Assembly: GCF_002305895.1 (NCBI RefSeq)
Contig: NZ_CP022203.1
Coordinates: 2,892,501-2,956,500 of the forward strand
Direction: 5' to 3'
Length of the DNA: 64,000 nucleotides
From: Corallococcus macrosporus DSM 14697
GTDB taxonomy: Bacteria; Myxococcota; Myxococcia; Myxococcales; Myxococcaceae
In this document: positions 7,464 to 16,859 of the stretch, piece by piece
Numbering within the stretch: position 1 is the stretch's first letter
Layout: each line of letters opens with the position of its first letter
The notes under the pieces: model-generated
Told to the model about the DNA's origin: nothing
Databases searched by the model: none
Seen by the model: the letters and a program-made list of their open reading frames with translations, nothing else
Made by a program: the position numbers and the translations under genes

Positions 7464-7559
7464 CGATGTCAAAGAACCAACGCGCCCAGAAGCCGGGCCC
7501 TCAAGTGGTCCCAGGTGAGTGACAGGGACAGGTGCCGGTCCCAGGCGGCGAGGGCCGTC
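7464..7559 (-). pseudogene. Fragment of a second SitI6-family immunity gene
   Basis: Translation of 7464-7523 on the minus strand gives 20 residues of which 14 are identical to residues 91-110 of the intact immunity protein (T-H-L-G-P-L-E-G, then A, G, G and L-T-S), while the DNA matches at only about 40 of 60 bases, mostly at non-synonymous positions. Weaker similarity runs on to about 7559. No start or CXXCG motif remains. It lies between the DUF2381 gene and the M50-like gene. Confidence 0.65.
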
Positions 7560-7593
7560 GCCGCGCCAATGGGGCCGGGCGCGGCGGGGCGCG

Positions 7594-7625
7594 CTACACC
7601 CGCCGCGTCCGCGCCGTGACGGAGG
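7594..7625. repeat. 3' end of the M50-like protease gene (right repeat)
   Basis: This is the intact partner of the 32-base direct repeat at 5042-5073 (30 of 32 identical). It contains the stop codon and last codons of the M50-like gene. It marks the right border of the lower-GC island. Confidence 0.7.
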
Positions 7626-8331
7626 GCATCTGGAGCCCCTTGGGCCGGGCGTGCAGGGACGTGTAGGCCGCCACCGCCAGCAAGCCCATGGCCAGCAAGG
7701 ACCACAGCGCCGCCCACACCACCGCGGGCACGTACGTGAGCTCCGCCAGGAGCGCCGCGTCACTCTGCGAGCGCACCGCGCTGTTCCACAAATCCGAGCG
7801 CAAATCGAACAGCGCATACAGCGCGGTGAAGGCCGCGATGAACAGGTTCAGCGCGTCCACCACGCCGTCCGGCAGGAACTTCGCGCCCAGGGCCAGCACC
7901 ACGGCCGTGCCCAGGCAGAAGAGCAGGGTGAAGCTGTCCCCCGCGTACAGCACGCCCATGACGGTGAGCCACACGCTCGCGGTGCCCAGCACCCAGCGGC
8001 GCAGCCGGAAGCGGAACGTGGCCAGGAGCAGCCCGGCCCCGGCCACCGCGCTGCCCAGGTAGCCCCCGGAGTAGACGGCCACCTTGGCGAGCAGCCCCGG
8101 CGGCAGGCGGGAGAGGCAGGAGCCCGACTCGTTGGCCGCCAGGTGGATGCGGTCCACCGAGCCCCCCACCAGCAGCGACGCCAGCGCGTGCCCGCTCTCA
8201 TGCATCATCACCACCAGCACCTTCATGGGCCAGAGCACCGGCGAGTCCCAGAAGTACCAGCCCACGCCCAGCATGAGGGCGAGCAGGGCCAACCGGCCGA
8301 AATCGAGCTGTGCACCGCTGGCGGTCCGCAT
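7594..8331 (-). CDS. M50B-like membrane metalloprotease, 245 aa
   Basis: The protein has a zinc-protease motif H44-E-S-G-H48 inside a hydrophobic segment (V-L-V-V-M-M-H-E-S-G-H-A-L-A-S-L-L) and roughly six further membrane spans. This fits the compact M50B-like family of intramembrane or membrane-embedded metalloproteases. In M50 proteins the HExxH and a later D/N bind zinc; a candidate is the N-x-F-x-x-A region near residue 180 but I cannot fix it. The start at 8331 has AGGAGGGG 8 bases upstream; the frame is open a little further without a better start. It is divergent from the S46 peptidase gene. Its 3' end exists in a second copy at 5042. Confidence 0.75.
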   Translation of the reverse strand: MRTASGAQLDFGRLALLALMLGVGWYFWDSPVLWPMKVLVVMMHESGHALASLLVGGSVDRIHLAANESGSCLSRLPPGLLAKVAVYSGGYLGSAVAGAGLLLATFRFRLRRWVLGTASVWLTVMGVLYAGDSFTLLFCLGTAVVLALGAKFLPDGVVDALNLFIAAFTALYALFDLRSDLWNSAVRSQSDAALLAELTYVPAVVWAALWSLLAMGLLAVAAYTSLHARPKGLQMPSVTARTRRV

Positions 8332-8468
8332 CGGTCGCTCCCCTCCTGGGACACCCCAACACTTAATCCGGGTTCGTCTTCCACGAAAAAGCCCGGCCTC
8401 CAGGCCGCGCGGCGTCACGGCGAAGGGAGTCGCTTGCGGGCGCCGGACGGAGTAGGGAGGAGGGCACC

Positions 8469-10646
8469 ATGAAGAAGACGCTCCTCCTCCTGTCGCTCGT
8501 GGCTGCCCCCGCTCTGGCCGGGGAAGGCAAGTGGACTCCCCAGCAGGTCCTGGAACTGGACCCGGCGTGGTTGCGCGCCCAGGGCCTCCAGGTCTCCCCC
8601 AAGAAGCTCTGGGACCCCAAGCGTGGCACCGGCCTGCTCGCGGGCGCGGTCAACGTCGGCGGGTGCTCGGGCGCGTTCATCGCCGCCTCCGGCCTGGTCA
8701 TCACCAATCACCACTGTGCCTTCGGCGTCATCCAGGAGCACAGCACGCCCCAGCGTGACCTCATCACCCAGGGCTTCCTCGCCGCCAGGCGCGAGGACGA
8801 GCTGCCCGGCAAGGGCTCTCGCGTCCAGGTCCCGCGCAGCTTCACCGACGTCACCAAGACGGTGCTCGACGCGGTCCCCGCGGGCGCGGACGACATCACC
8901 CGCCACAAGGCCATCGAGCGGAAGCAGAAGGAGCTGGTCGCCGAGTGCGAGAAGCGCCCCGCCACCCGCTGCCAGGTGGCCGCCTTCGACGGGGGTGTGA
9001 CCTACACGCTGGTGGACGCCGTCGAGCTGACCGACGTGCGGCTCGTCTACGCGCCCCCGCGCGCGGTGGGCGAGTACGGCGGCGAGGAGGACAACTGGAT
9101 GTGGCCCCGCCACACCGGTGACTTCGCCATCCTCCGCGCGTACACCGCGCCGGATGGCTCCTCCGCGCCGTACAGCGAGAAGAACGTCCCCTACAAGGCG
9201 GAGTTCTTCTTCCCGCTGTCCACCCAGGGCGTGAAGCCCGACGACTTCGTCATGGTGCTGGGCTACCCGGGCACGACGTACCGCGCGCTGCTCGCGGAGG
9301 AGATGGCCGAGCGCCAGTCCCGCCTCTACCCGCGCATGCGCGACGTGTTCGGCGAGGCCATCCGCATCCTCGAAGCGGAGAGCGAGAAGGACCCCGCGGG
9401 GAAGATCGCCGTCTCCTCCCAGCTCAAGGGCCTGCACAACGTCTACAAGAACGCGGGCGGCCAGCTCGCGGGGCTCAAGCGCGGCAACATCGTGGAGAAG
9501 CAGCGCGAGGCGGAGGCCGCCGTCGCGGTGTGGGCGAAGAAGGCGGGCGCGAAGTGGCAGCCGGCGCTGGACGCCCGGGCCGAGCTGCTGGTGGAGAAGA
9601 CCGCCATCGTGAAGGCCTTCGAGCGGGAGTTCCTCCTGGCCGCCTCGTCGCGCCTGGCGCGCGGCCCGGCCATGGCCGTGACGGTGGCGCGGCTGGCCGC
9701 GGAGCGCGCCAAGCCGGACCTGGAGCGCCGCCCGGAGTACATGGAGCGCGAGCACGTCCGCATCAAGGACCGCCTGGAGCGCGAGCAGAAGAACCTGTTC
9801 CTCCCCGCCGAGCGCCAGCTCCTGCTGGCCTTCGTGCGCCGCGCCCAGTCGCTGGGCGCCGAGGAGCGCATCGCCGCGGTGGACAAGCACTTCGGCAAGA
9901 CGTTCTCTGAGAAGGACGTCCTGGCGAAGATTGACGCCATGTACGCGGGCACCCAGGTGCTGAAGCAGGGCGAGCGCCTGAAGATGGCCACCGAGTCCGT
10001 GAGCCAGCTCGAGGCGCGCAAGGACCCGCTGCTCGCCTTCGGCCTGGACCTGGCGAAGGAGCAGGCCGCGCTGGACGTCGTGAAGGACAAGCGCAGCGGC
10101 GCCTCGTCGCGGCTGCGGCCGGCGTGGCGCAAGGCGGTGCTGGCGCACGCGGGCAAGCCGGTGGCGCCGGACGCCAACAGCACGCTGCGCGTCAGCTTCG
10201 CCAAGGTGCGGGGCTACTCGCCGCGGGACGGCGTCATCTACACGCCGCAGACGACGCTGTCCGGCATGCTGGCCAAGCACACCGGCGAGGAGCCCTTCGA
10301 CGTGCCGGCGAAGGTCTCCAAGGTGGCCGAGGCGAGGCGCTTCGGCGCGTGGCAGGACAAGAAGCTGAAGGACGTCCCGGTGGACTTCCTGTCGGACGCG
10401 GACACCACCGGCGGCAACTCCGGCAGCCCCACCGTCAACGGCAAGGGCCAGCTCGTGGGCGTCAACTTCGACCGCGTCTGGGAGAACGTGGCCAACGACT
10501 TCGGCTACAACCCGGACGTGGCCCGCAACGTCAACGTGGACGTGCGCTACATCCTCTGGATGCTGGACCAGGTGGAGGACGCGGACGCGCTGCTGCGCGA
10601 GCTGGGCGTGCGCAAGGGCGCGCCGGTGGCGGGGGAGAAGCGCTGA
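8469..10646 (+). CDS. S46 family dipeptidyl peptidase, DPP11-like
   Basis: This 725-residue exported serine peptidase (signal peptide ending in P-A-L-A) removes dipeptides from peptide N-termini in the periplasm. The chymotrypsin-fold catalytic elements are visible: N-H-H-C at 80-83, D218 in H-T-G-D-F, and S651 in G-G-N-S-G-S-P. In the family an Arg 18 residues after the catalytic Ser gives preference for Asp/Glu at P1 (DPP11), while Gly gives DPP7 specificity. Here residue 669 is Arg in the motif N-F-D-R, so Asp/Glu preference is predicted. Its length matches the family (about 700-720). GGAGGAGG precedes the ATG. The stop overlaps the start of the next gene (TGATG), indicating an operon. It probably helps digest prey or peptide substrates. 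Confidence 0.93.
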   Translation: MKKTLLLLSLVAAPALAGEGKWTPQQVLELDPAWLRAQGLQVSPKKLWDPKRGTGLLAGAVNVGGCSGAFIAASGLVITNHHCAFGVIQEHSTPQRDLITQGFLAARREDELPGKGSRVQVPRSFTDVTKTVLDAVPAGADDITRHKAIERKQKELVAECEKRPATRCQVAAFDGGVTYTLVDAVELTDVRLVYAPPRAVGEYGGEEDNWMWPRHTGDFAILRAYTAPDGSSAPYSEKNVPYKAEFFFPLSTQGVKPDDFVMVLGYPGTTYRALLAEEMAERQSRLYPRMRDVFGEAIRILEAESEKDPAGKIAVSSQLKGLHNVYKNAGGQLAGLKRGNIVEKQREAEAAVAVWAKKAGAKWQPALDARAELLVEKTAIVKAFEREFLLAASSRLARGPAMAVTVARLAAERAKPDLERRPEYMEREHVRIKDRLEREQKNLFLPAERQLLLAFVRRAQSLGAEERIAAVDKHFGKTFSEKDVLAKIDAMYAGTQVLKQGERLKMATESVSQLEARKDPLLAFGLDLAKEQAALDVVKDKRSGASSRLRPAWRKAVLAHAGKPVAPDANSTLRVSFAKVRGYSPRDGVIYTPQTTLSGMLAKHTGEEPFDVPAKVSKVAEARRFGAWQDKKLKDVPVDFLSDADTTGGNSGSPTVNGKGQLVGVNFDRVWENVANDFGYNPDVARNVNVDVRYILWMLDQVEDADALLRELGVRKGAPVAGEKR

Positions 10647-11302
10647 TGTCGGACGCGGGGGAGGGCTCGCTCCCTTTTCCGGTCTTCAAGCCGGAAGAGC
10701 GCGTGTGTGGCAACTGCAAGCTGTTCAGCCCGCAGTCGGTGGAGGAGCGCCGGGGCTGGGTGGGCGCATGCCGGCTGCACTCGTGGCGGGGCCACTTTCC
10801 CCCGTCCGCGCCCATCTGCGACAAGTACACGCCCCGGGGGAGCGCGGCCCCCGTGGCGCCCGCGCCCGCGCGCGAGCGGACCGCGCGCGGCGTGGCGCCG
10901 GTGGTGGTGCGGCGCCGCGCGGACCCCAACGACGTGGTGGACCTGGAAGGGCTGAGCATGACGCGTGAAGAGCTGATGGACATCTTCCGGGAGGCGTCCG
11001 GCTTGCTGGACGCGCCGCCCCTGGCCAACAAGTGGGAGGGCGGCACGATGCGGCTGGTGCCCGCCAACACCGAGCTGCAGCCCAAGGACCTGCCCATCGA
11101 CAGCCTGTTCCACAAGGTCGTCATGGTGCGAGACAGGCTCCGGGTGCTGGAGCAGAAGCTCAACGCGCACCCGAAGCTGTCGGACGCGGAGAAGGTGGAG
11201 CTGCAGAGCTACATCACCCGCGTCTACGGCTCGCTCACCAGCTTCAACGTCCTCTTCAAGGAGAAGGCGGACCAGTTCGTCGGCTCGAAGAGCGAGGACT
11301 GA
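10646..11302 (+). CDS. Hypothetical protein with N-terminal four-Cys site, 218 aa
   Basis: The N-terminal 60 residues carry C-G-N-C-K-L-F, then G-A-C-R-L-H and P-I-C-D-K-Y. Four cysteines in this spacing suggest a small zinc- or iron-binding knuckle. A Pro/Ala/Arg-rich linker at about 65-95 leads to a helical C-terminal domain with charged heptad-like segments (V-R-D-R-L-R-V-L-E-Q-K-L). There is no signal peptide. The ATG overlaps the peptidase stop, so it is co-translated with the S46 enzyme, but a cytosolic protein linked to an exported peptidase has no obvious reason. I do not recognise a named family. Confidence 0.75.
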   Translation: MSDAGEGSLPFPVFKPEERVCGNCKLFSPQSVEERRGWVGACRLHSWRGHFPPSAPICDKYTPRGSAAPVAPAPARERTARGVAPVVVRRRADPNDVVDLEGLSMTREELMDIFREASGLLDAPPLANKWEGGTMRLVPANTELQPKDLPIDSLFHKVVMVRDRLRVLEQKLNAHPKLSDAEKVELQSYITRVYGSLTSFNVLFKEKADQFVGSKSED

Positions 11303-11314
11303 GTCCTCCCCCGC

Positions 11315-11818
11315 TCAGGGCTGCTGGCCGCGCTCTTCCATGAGGGACAGCGTGCGCTGCCGGGCGCGGTGGAGCGTGCTCTTCACCGTGCCCTCGGGGA
11401 TGCGCAGCAGCCGGGCGATCTCCGGGTAGCTCAGGCCGCGCACCTCGCGCAGGTAGAGCACCTGACGCTGCTGCTCGTTGATGTCCTCCATGGCCTCGCC
11501 GAAGTGGCGCTCCATCTCCGCGCCCACGGCGAGCGCTTCGGGGGACAAGGGCTCCTCGGCCTCGTGGCTCAACCTGTCGCGGCGCTTGCGCGCGCGCAGC
11601 CAGTTGATGCTGCTGTTCACCATCACCCGGTGCAGCCAGGTGCTCCACGCCGCCCGGCCGCCGTAGCCAGGAGCGCGGCGGGCCAGCCGGGCGAAGACGT
11701 CCTGCACCACGTCTTCCGCGTCGGCGGTGTCACCGACGATGCGCCGGGCAATGGCCAGCGCGCGAGGGCGGTGCTCGGTATACAACTCGGATAGCGGCGG
11801 AAGCGCGCATGCGTGCAT
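11315..11818 (-). CDS. ECF-type RNA polymerase sigma factor
   Basis: This 167-residue protein contains sigma region 2 (R-A-L-A-I-A-R-R-I-V-G-D then D-A-E-D-V-V-Q-D-V-F) and region 4 (L-R-E-V-R-G-L-S-Y-P-E-I-A-R-L-L followed by I-P-E-G-T-V-K-S-T-L-H-R-A-R), with no region 1.1 or 3: the ECF architecture. AGGAGAG lies 9 bases before the ATG at 11818. No anti-sigma gene is next to it; the convergent neighbour is the four-Cys protein and the gene upstream is a sigma-54 activator. Regulation by an unlinked partner or by transcription is therefore likely. The stop is only 12 bases from the stop of the convergent gene. Confidence 0.93.
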   Translation of the reverse strand: MHACALPPLSELYTEHRPRALAIARRIVGDTADAEDVVQDVFARLARRAPGYGGRAAWSTWLHRVMVNSSINWLRARKRRDRLSHEAEEPLSPEALAVGAEMERHFGEAMEDINEQQRQVLYLREVRGLSYPEIARLLRIPEGTVKSTLHRARQRTLSLMEERGQQP

Positions 11819-11979
11819 GACGTTTGCTCTCCTGACACGCCAGGGTGGACGTACAGGACATGGAACGAATGAGCAGCCAGAAGGGTCTATCGCCCTTCGG
11901 GGCCATGCACCGTGGGACACAATTCTCCGGGGCGGGGGCGTCCATCCGCTGACACCCCCACCTCCCTGGAAGACAGCCC

Positions 11980-13620
<1,641 letters not shown>

Positions 13621-13681
13621 CCCAGCCCTCTGTGCAGTGAGACTCGCCTGCGCTTTACACGCCCTGGTGTTCAGCTTTCAA

Positions 13682-13708
13682 CCCCGCGCCCGGGTGGCGG
13701 GCGCGGGG
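13682..13708 (-). terminator. Hairpin at the end of the type II secretion operon
   Basis: A perfect 10-base GC stem (13682-13691 pairing with 13699-13708) with a 7-base loop sits 11 bases past the gspN stop. It has no long T run, as is common in such GC-rich genomes. Confidence 0.5.
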
Positions 13709-13718
13709 GCGCTGGCGC

Positions 13719-14690
13719 TCAGCGGCGCGGGAGGAACGTGGGCCGGTTGAGGAAGCCGCCGAGCCGGGCGGCGCGGAAGCTGGGGTCCTTCTTGTCGGGC
13801 GGAAGGATGGTGACGCCCGCGCCCATGATGCCCAGCCGCTTCTGGAACTCGGGGTCCAGCTTGATGTTCACATCCATGCCCGGCTCGCTGTACTCCAGCC
13901 GCTTGCCCAGCTTCAGCGTGCCGGTGGCCACGGCCTCCAGCTCGTTGCTCTTCAGGCGCAGCGACTCCACCGTGCCCAGCCCCTTCACGAACTGGATGCG
14001 CCCGGTGAGCGCGCCCAGGTCGATTTGCGGCAGGTCCATGGGCACCGCCTGGCCGCCGCCCATGGGAATGGCGACCTTGCCGCCCTTGATGACCAGGCCC
14101 TGGCTGTCCAGCGTCAGCTCGCCGTCGGACTGGGACAGGTCCGGCTGCGCGCCATTCTTCGGCATCGTCAGGGACAGGGCCGCGTTCAGCTCGCCGTCCA
14201 GGTCCATGCCGGTGAACGCCGGCAGGTTGCCGCCCGAGGCCTGGAGCCCGTCCGCCGTCACCTTGACGCGGGTGTCGCCCAGCAGGCCCACGGAGGCGCT
14301 CAGCGTGCCGCCCATGAGGCTGGCGCGCAGCGCGAGGCCCGGCGGGAAGAGGGCGGGGCGCAGCGCCACGCTGTCCAGCACCAGCGCCTCGCCCAGCTCG
14401 GCGGCGCCCAGCATGCCGCCCTCGCCGCGCGAGAGGGCCGCCACCGTGTCCGCGCTCAGCGGCTGGGGCGGCTTGCTCACGCGCACGTGGGTGGCGGTGA
14501 TGCCGGCCAGGCCGGGACGCAGCGAGCCGATGCGCACCGCGAAGCCGGCCTGGGCGGCCTCGCTCACCAGGCGGGTGCGGATGGCGTCATAGGGGAAGGT
14601 GATGAGCAGGCCCACGACGAAGGCCACCACCGCGAACGCGGCGTAGCCGAGGAGGACCTTCCAGCGGGCGGCTTTGGAGTCAGAGGACAT
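13719..14690 (-). CDS. gspN: Type II secretion system protein GspN
   Basis: This 323-residue protein has an N-terminal membrane anchor (residues about 12-32, V-L-L-G-Y-A-A-F-A-V-V-A-F-V-V-G) and a large periplasmic beta-rich domain. It matches the GspN form found in deltaproteobacterial and Leptospira-like secretion loci. GspN is an accessory inner-membrane protein, not required in all systems. Its exact contribution to the secretin-pseudopilus apparatus is poorly defined. It is the last gene of the operon, 3 bases after gspM, which supports the assignment despite weak sequence conservation. Confidence 0.8.
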   Translation of the reverse strand: MSSDSKAARWKVLLGYAAFAVVAFVVGLLITFPYDAIRTRLVSEAAQAGFAVRIGSLRPGLAGITATHVRVSKPPQPLSADTVAALSRGEGGMLGAAELGEALVLDSVALRPALFPPGLALRASLMGGTLSASVGLLGDTRVKVTADGLQASGGNLPAFTGMDLDGELNAALSLTMPKNGAQPDLSQSDGELTLDSQGLVIKGGKVAIPMGGGQAVPMDLPQIDLGALTGRIQFVKGLGTVESLRLKSNELEAVATGTLKLGKRLEYSEPGMDVNIKLDPEFQKRLGIMGAGVTILPPDKKDPSFRAARLGGFLNRPTFLPRR

Positions 14691-14693
14691 GGG

Positions 14694-15254
14694 TCAGGGC
14701 TTCATCCGGTAGGTGGCGACAGTGGTCCACGCCGTCAGCGTGTCCGACGCGGGCCTCGGCTCGATGCGCAGCAGCTTCACCTTCACCACGCCCGGGCCGC
14801 TCTCCACCGTCTGGAGGAAGTCGGTCAGCTTGCGCAGGTCCACGTCCGTGAAGGTCAGCTCCACGGAGCTCTCCACGATGTTGCCGTCCCCCAGGCCCAC
14901 CTCGCCCTTGGGCGTCATGTTGGGCACCTGGAGCCCGGCCAGCGTCGCCTTGTCCTCGATGTAGCTGATGAGCTGCACGTTGCTGGACGTGAGCTGCTGC
15001 TCCACCGACTGCCGGTTGGCCTGCGCCTCGCGGAAGCTGGCGGCCAGCGTGTTCACCTCCTGCAGCTTGGCCAGCTTGTCCTCGGTGCGCTTGCGGTACC
15101 CGGACGCGCTGTTGGTGAAGGTCATCACCACCGCGAACAGGATGAACACCAGCACCGCCGCGCCGGCGATGGACACCATGCGGCGCTCGCGGTCGCTGAG
15201 CCGCTCGAACCACGTCTGGAGGGGCGCGAAGACTTCCTGAAGCTTGTTGGCCAT
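14694..15254 (-). CDS. gspM: Type II secretion system protein GspM
   Basis: The 186-residue product has a short cytoplasmic N-terminus, a single membrane span (about 29-47) and a periplasmic part that begins with a coiled coil and ends in a ferredoxin-like domain. This is the GspM/PilO layout. GspM dimerises with GspL and links the cytoplasmic ATPase to the periplasmic pseudopilus. It begins 2 bases after gspL ends. Length is close to the usual 160-180. Confidence 0.85.
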   Translation of the reverse strand: MANKLQEVFAPLQTWFERLSDRERRMVSIAGAAVLVFILFAVVMTFTNSASGYRKRTEDKLAKLQEVNTLAASFREAQANRQSVEQQLTSSNVQLISYIEDKATLAGLQVPNMTPKGEVGLGDGNIVESSVELTFTDVDLRKLTDFLQTVESGPGVVKVKLLRIEPRPASDTLTAWTTVATYRMKP

Positions 15255-15256
15255 GG

Positions 15257-16858
15257 TCAGCTCTCTCCTCCCTGCTCACCAGGGCATTGCACCTGGACGT
15301 CCAGGCGGAAGGACATCTTGCTGCCGTCCCGCGTCTTCTCCACCTTGCCCTGCCGCACGTCCTTGAAGCAGTCGTGGTTCCGGATGGCGTTGGACAGCGT
15401 GTCTATCTGCTTCGAGGAGTCCGTCTCGCCCTCGAGGATGACGCGGCCCAGGTCAATCTGGATGCGGGTGAACTTCACCTCCATGTCCTCGGGCACGCGC
15501 CCCGTCACCTCCGCCAGGAGGTTGACCGCCGTCAGCTTGGGCAGCGCCGCCGCCGGGCTCTCCACGCCCGCGAGCATGTTGAGCGCGCGGTTGTAGTCCT
15601 TCTCACAGCGGCCGAGGATGCGCTGGGTGGTGTCGCACAGCACGGCGTCCACCTGCGCCTCGCGCCGCGCCAGCACCGAGTTGCGCACCACGCCGAACGC
15701 GATGAGCAGCAGGATGAGCGTGGCGGCGAAGGACGCCAGGAGGCCCAGCTTGTCCTTCACGTAGTCGAAGTCGCCCTTGAAGGCGAACTCGCCCCGGCGC
15801 AGGTTGAAGCGCGGCGCGCGCACGCCCGCCGCGTTGCCGCGCAGGGACAGCGCGTACGCCTGGGCCGCCACGGGCTGCTCCGCGGCGGGGATGGCCTTGG
15901 CGTCCGCGGGCAGCGCCAGCACCCGCACCGGCAGGTTCAAGTCACGGGAGAGCTGCTCGGCGATGCCCGGCAGCTTCGCCGTGCCGCCGCACAGCACCAC
16001 CGCGCCCACCTGCTGGCGGGTGCGCGCCGTGAAGGCCTTGAGGGTGGGGCGCAGCTCGCGCAGCATCGGCTGGAGGCCGCGCGCGAAGGCCGCCGCCGCG
16101 CGCTCCGCGTCCGGGCCCTGGGCCGCGCTGGCCACCGCGCCGTGCTGCTCCTTCCAGTGGTGCGCCTCCGCCAGCGAGGTCTGGAACTCCGTCGCCAGCG
16201 CCTTGCTCAGGTCCTTGCCGCCGCCGGAGAAGGTGCGCGCGAACTGGACGCCCTCACCGGGCCTGCCCACCGACACGGAGGTGCGCTCGTGGCCGATGTC
16301 CACCACCGCCACCGCGCCACCCTCGCCCGCGCCTTCAAAGAGGCCCGCTTGCTGCTGGAACAGGTTCTGGTAGGCCAGGCCCGGGTGCGTGATGACGCGC
16401 GGGTCCACCTTCAGCTCGGCCAGCAGGGCCAGCAGCGCCGCCAGCTCCTCCTTGCGCACCACGCCCACCAGCAGGTCGCTGGCCTTCTCCTTGCCCTCGC
16501 CGTCCTTCAGCCCCACCACCTGGTAGTCATAGACGACGTCGGAGATGTCGAAGGGGAGCTGGCTGCCGACCTCGAAGGGCAGCGTCGCCTCGATGCGCCT
16601 GGCGTCCGAGAAGGGCAGGCTCAGCGCGTGCGTGGTGAGCGCCGGGCCGGGCAGGGCGATGACAATCTGGTCCACGTTGCCGGGCGGAAGCTGCGCCAGC
16701 AGCTCCTGCACCGCGGCTCGCAGCGTGTCGGCGCGCTCGCCCTCCTGGGCGCGCCGGACCTCGGCGAACCCGTGGGTGGTGTGCGTCTTCGTCTTCGCCT
16801 CCAGCACCACGCCCTTCACGGCGTGACTGCCGAGGTCCAGGCCAAGGATACGGGCCAT
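15257..16858 (-). CDS. gspL: Type II secretion system protein GspL
   Basis: This 533-residue protein begins with an actin-like cytoplasmic domain (L-G-L-D-L-G-S-H-A-V-K-G at 5-16, a phosphate-binding motif like that of PilM). A membrane span follows at about 365-385 (L-G-L-L-A-S-F-A-A-T-L-I-L-L-L-I), then a periplasmic PilN/GspL-type domain. The cytoplasmic part recruits the GspE ATPase and the periplasmic part pairs with GspM. It is longer than the classical enterobacterial GspL (about 400) because the actin-like part is fuller, resembling a PilM-PilN fusion. It fits tightly in the operon between gspK and gspM. Confidence 0.9.
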   Translation of the reverse strand: MARILGLDLGSHAVKGVVLEAKTKTHTTHGFAEVRRAQEGERADTLRAAVQELLAQLPPGNVDQIVIALPGPALTTHALSLPFSDARRIEATLPFEVGSQLPFDISDVVYDYQVVGLKDGEGKEKASDLLVGVVRKEELAALLALLAELKVDPRVITHPGLAYQNLFQQQAGLFEGAGEGGAVAVVDIGHERTSVSVGRPGEGVQFARTFSGGGKDLSKALATEFQTSLAEAHHWKEQHGAVASAAQGPDAERAAAAFARGLQPMLRELRPTLKAFTARTRQQVGAVVLCGGTAKLPGIAEQLSRDLNLPVRVLALPADAKAIPAAEQPVAAQAYALSLRGNAAGVRAPRFNLRRGEFAFKGDFDYVKDKLGLLASFAATLILLLIAFGVVRNSVLARREAQVDAVLCDTTQRILGRCEKDYNRALNMLAGVESPAAALPKLTAVNLLAEVTGRVPEDMEVKFTRIQIDLGRVILEGETDSSKQIDTLSNAIRNHDCFKDVRQGKVEKTRDGSKMSFRLDVQVQCPGEQGGES

Positions 16859-16859
16859 G

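Noticed and set aside
8386-8410. Hairpin followed by T residues on the minus strand, upstream of the M50-like gene
   Set aside because: The stem is only about 5 bases and no minus-strand gene ends there; it could be a leader hairpin but evidence is too weak to list.
11882-11900. Hairpin between the FHA activator and the ECF sigma gene
   Set aside because: The stem is only 6 bases with no T run; not distinguishable from chance in GC-rich DNA.
15257-16858. Type IV pilus assembly protein PilM
   Set aside because: The actin-like part resembles PilM, but fusion to a membrane span and periplasmic domain and the position between gspK and gspM identify GspL.
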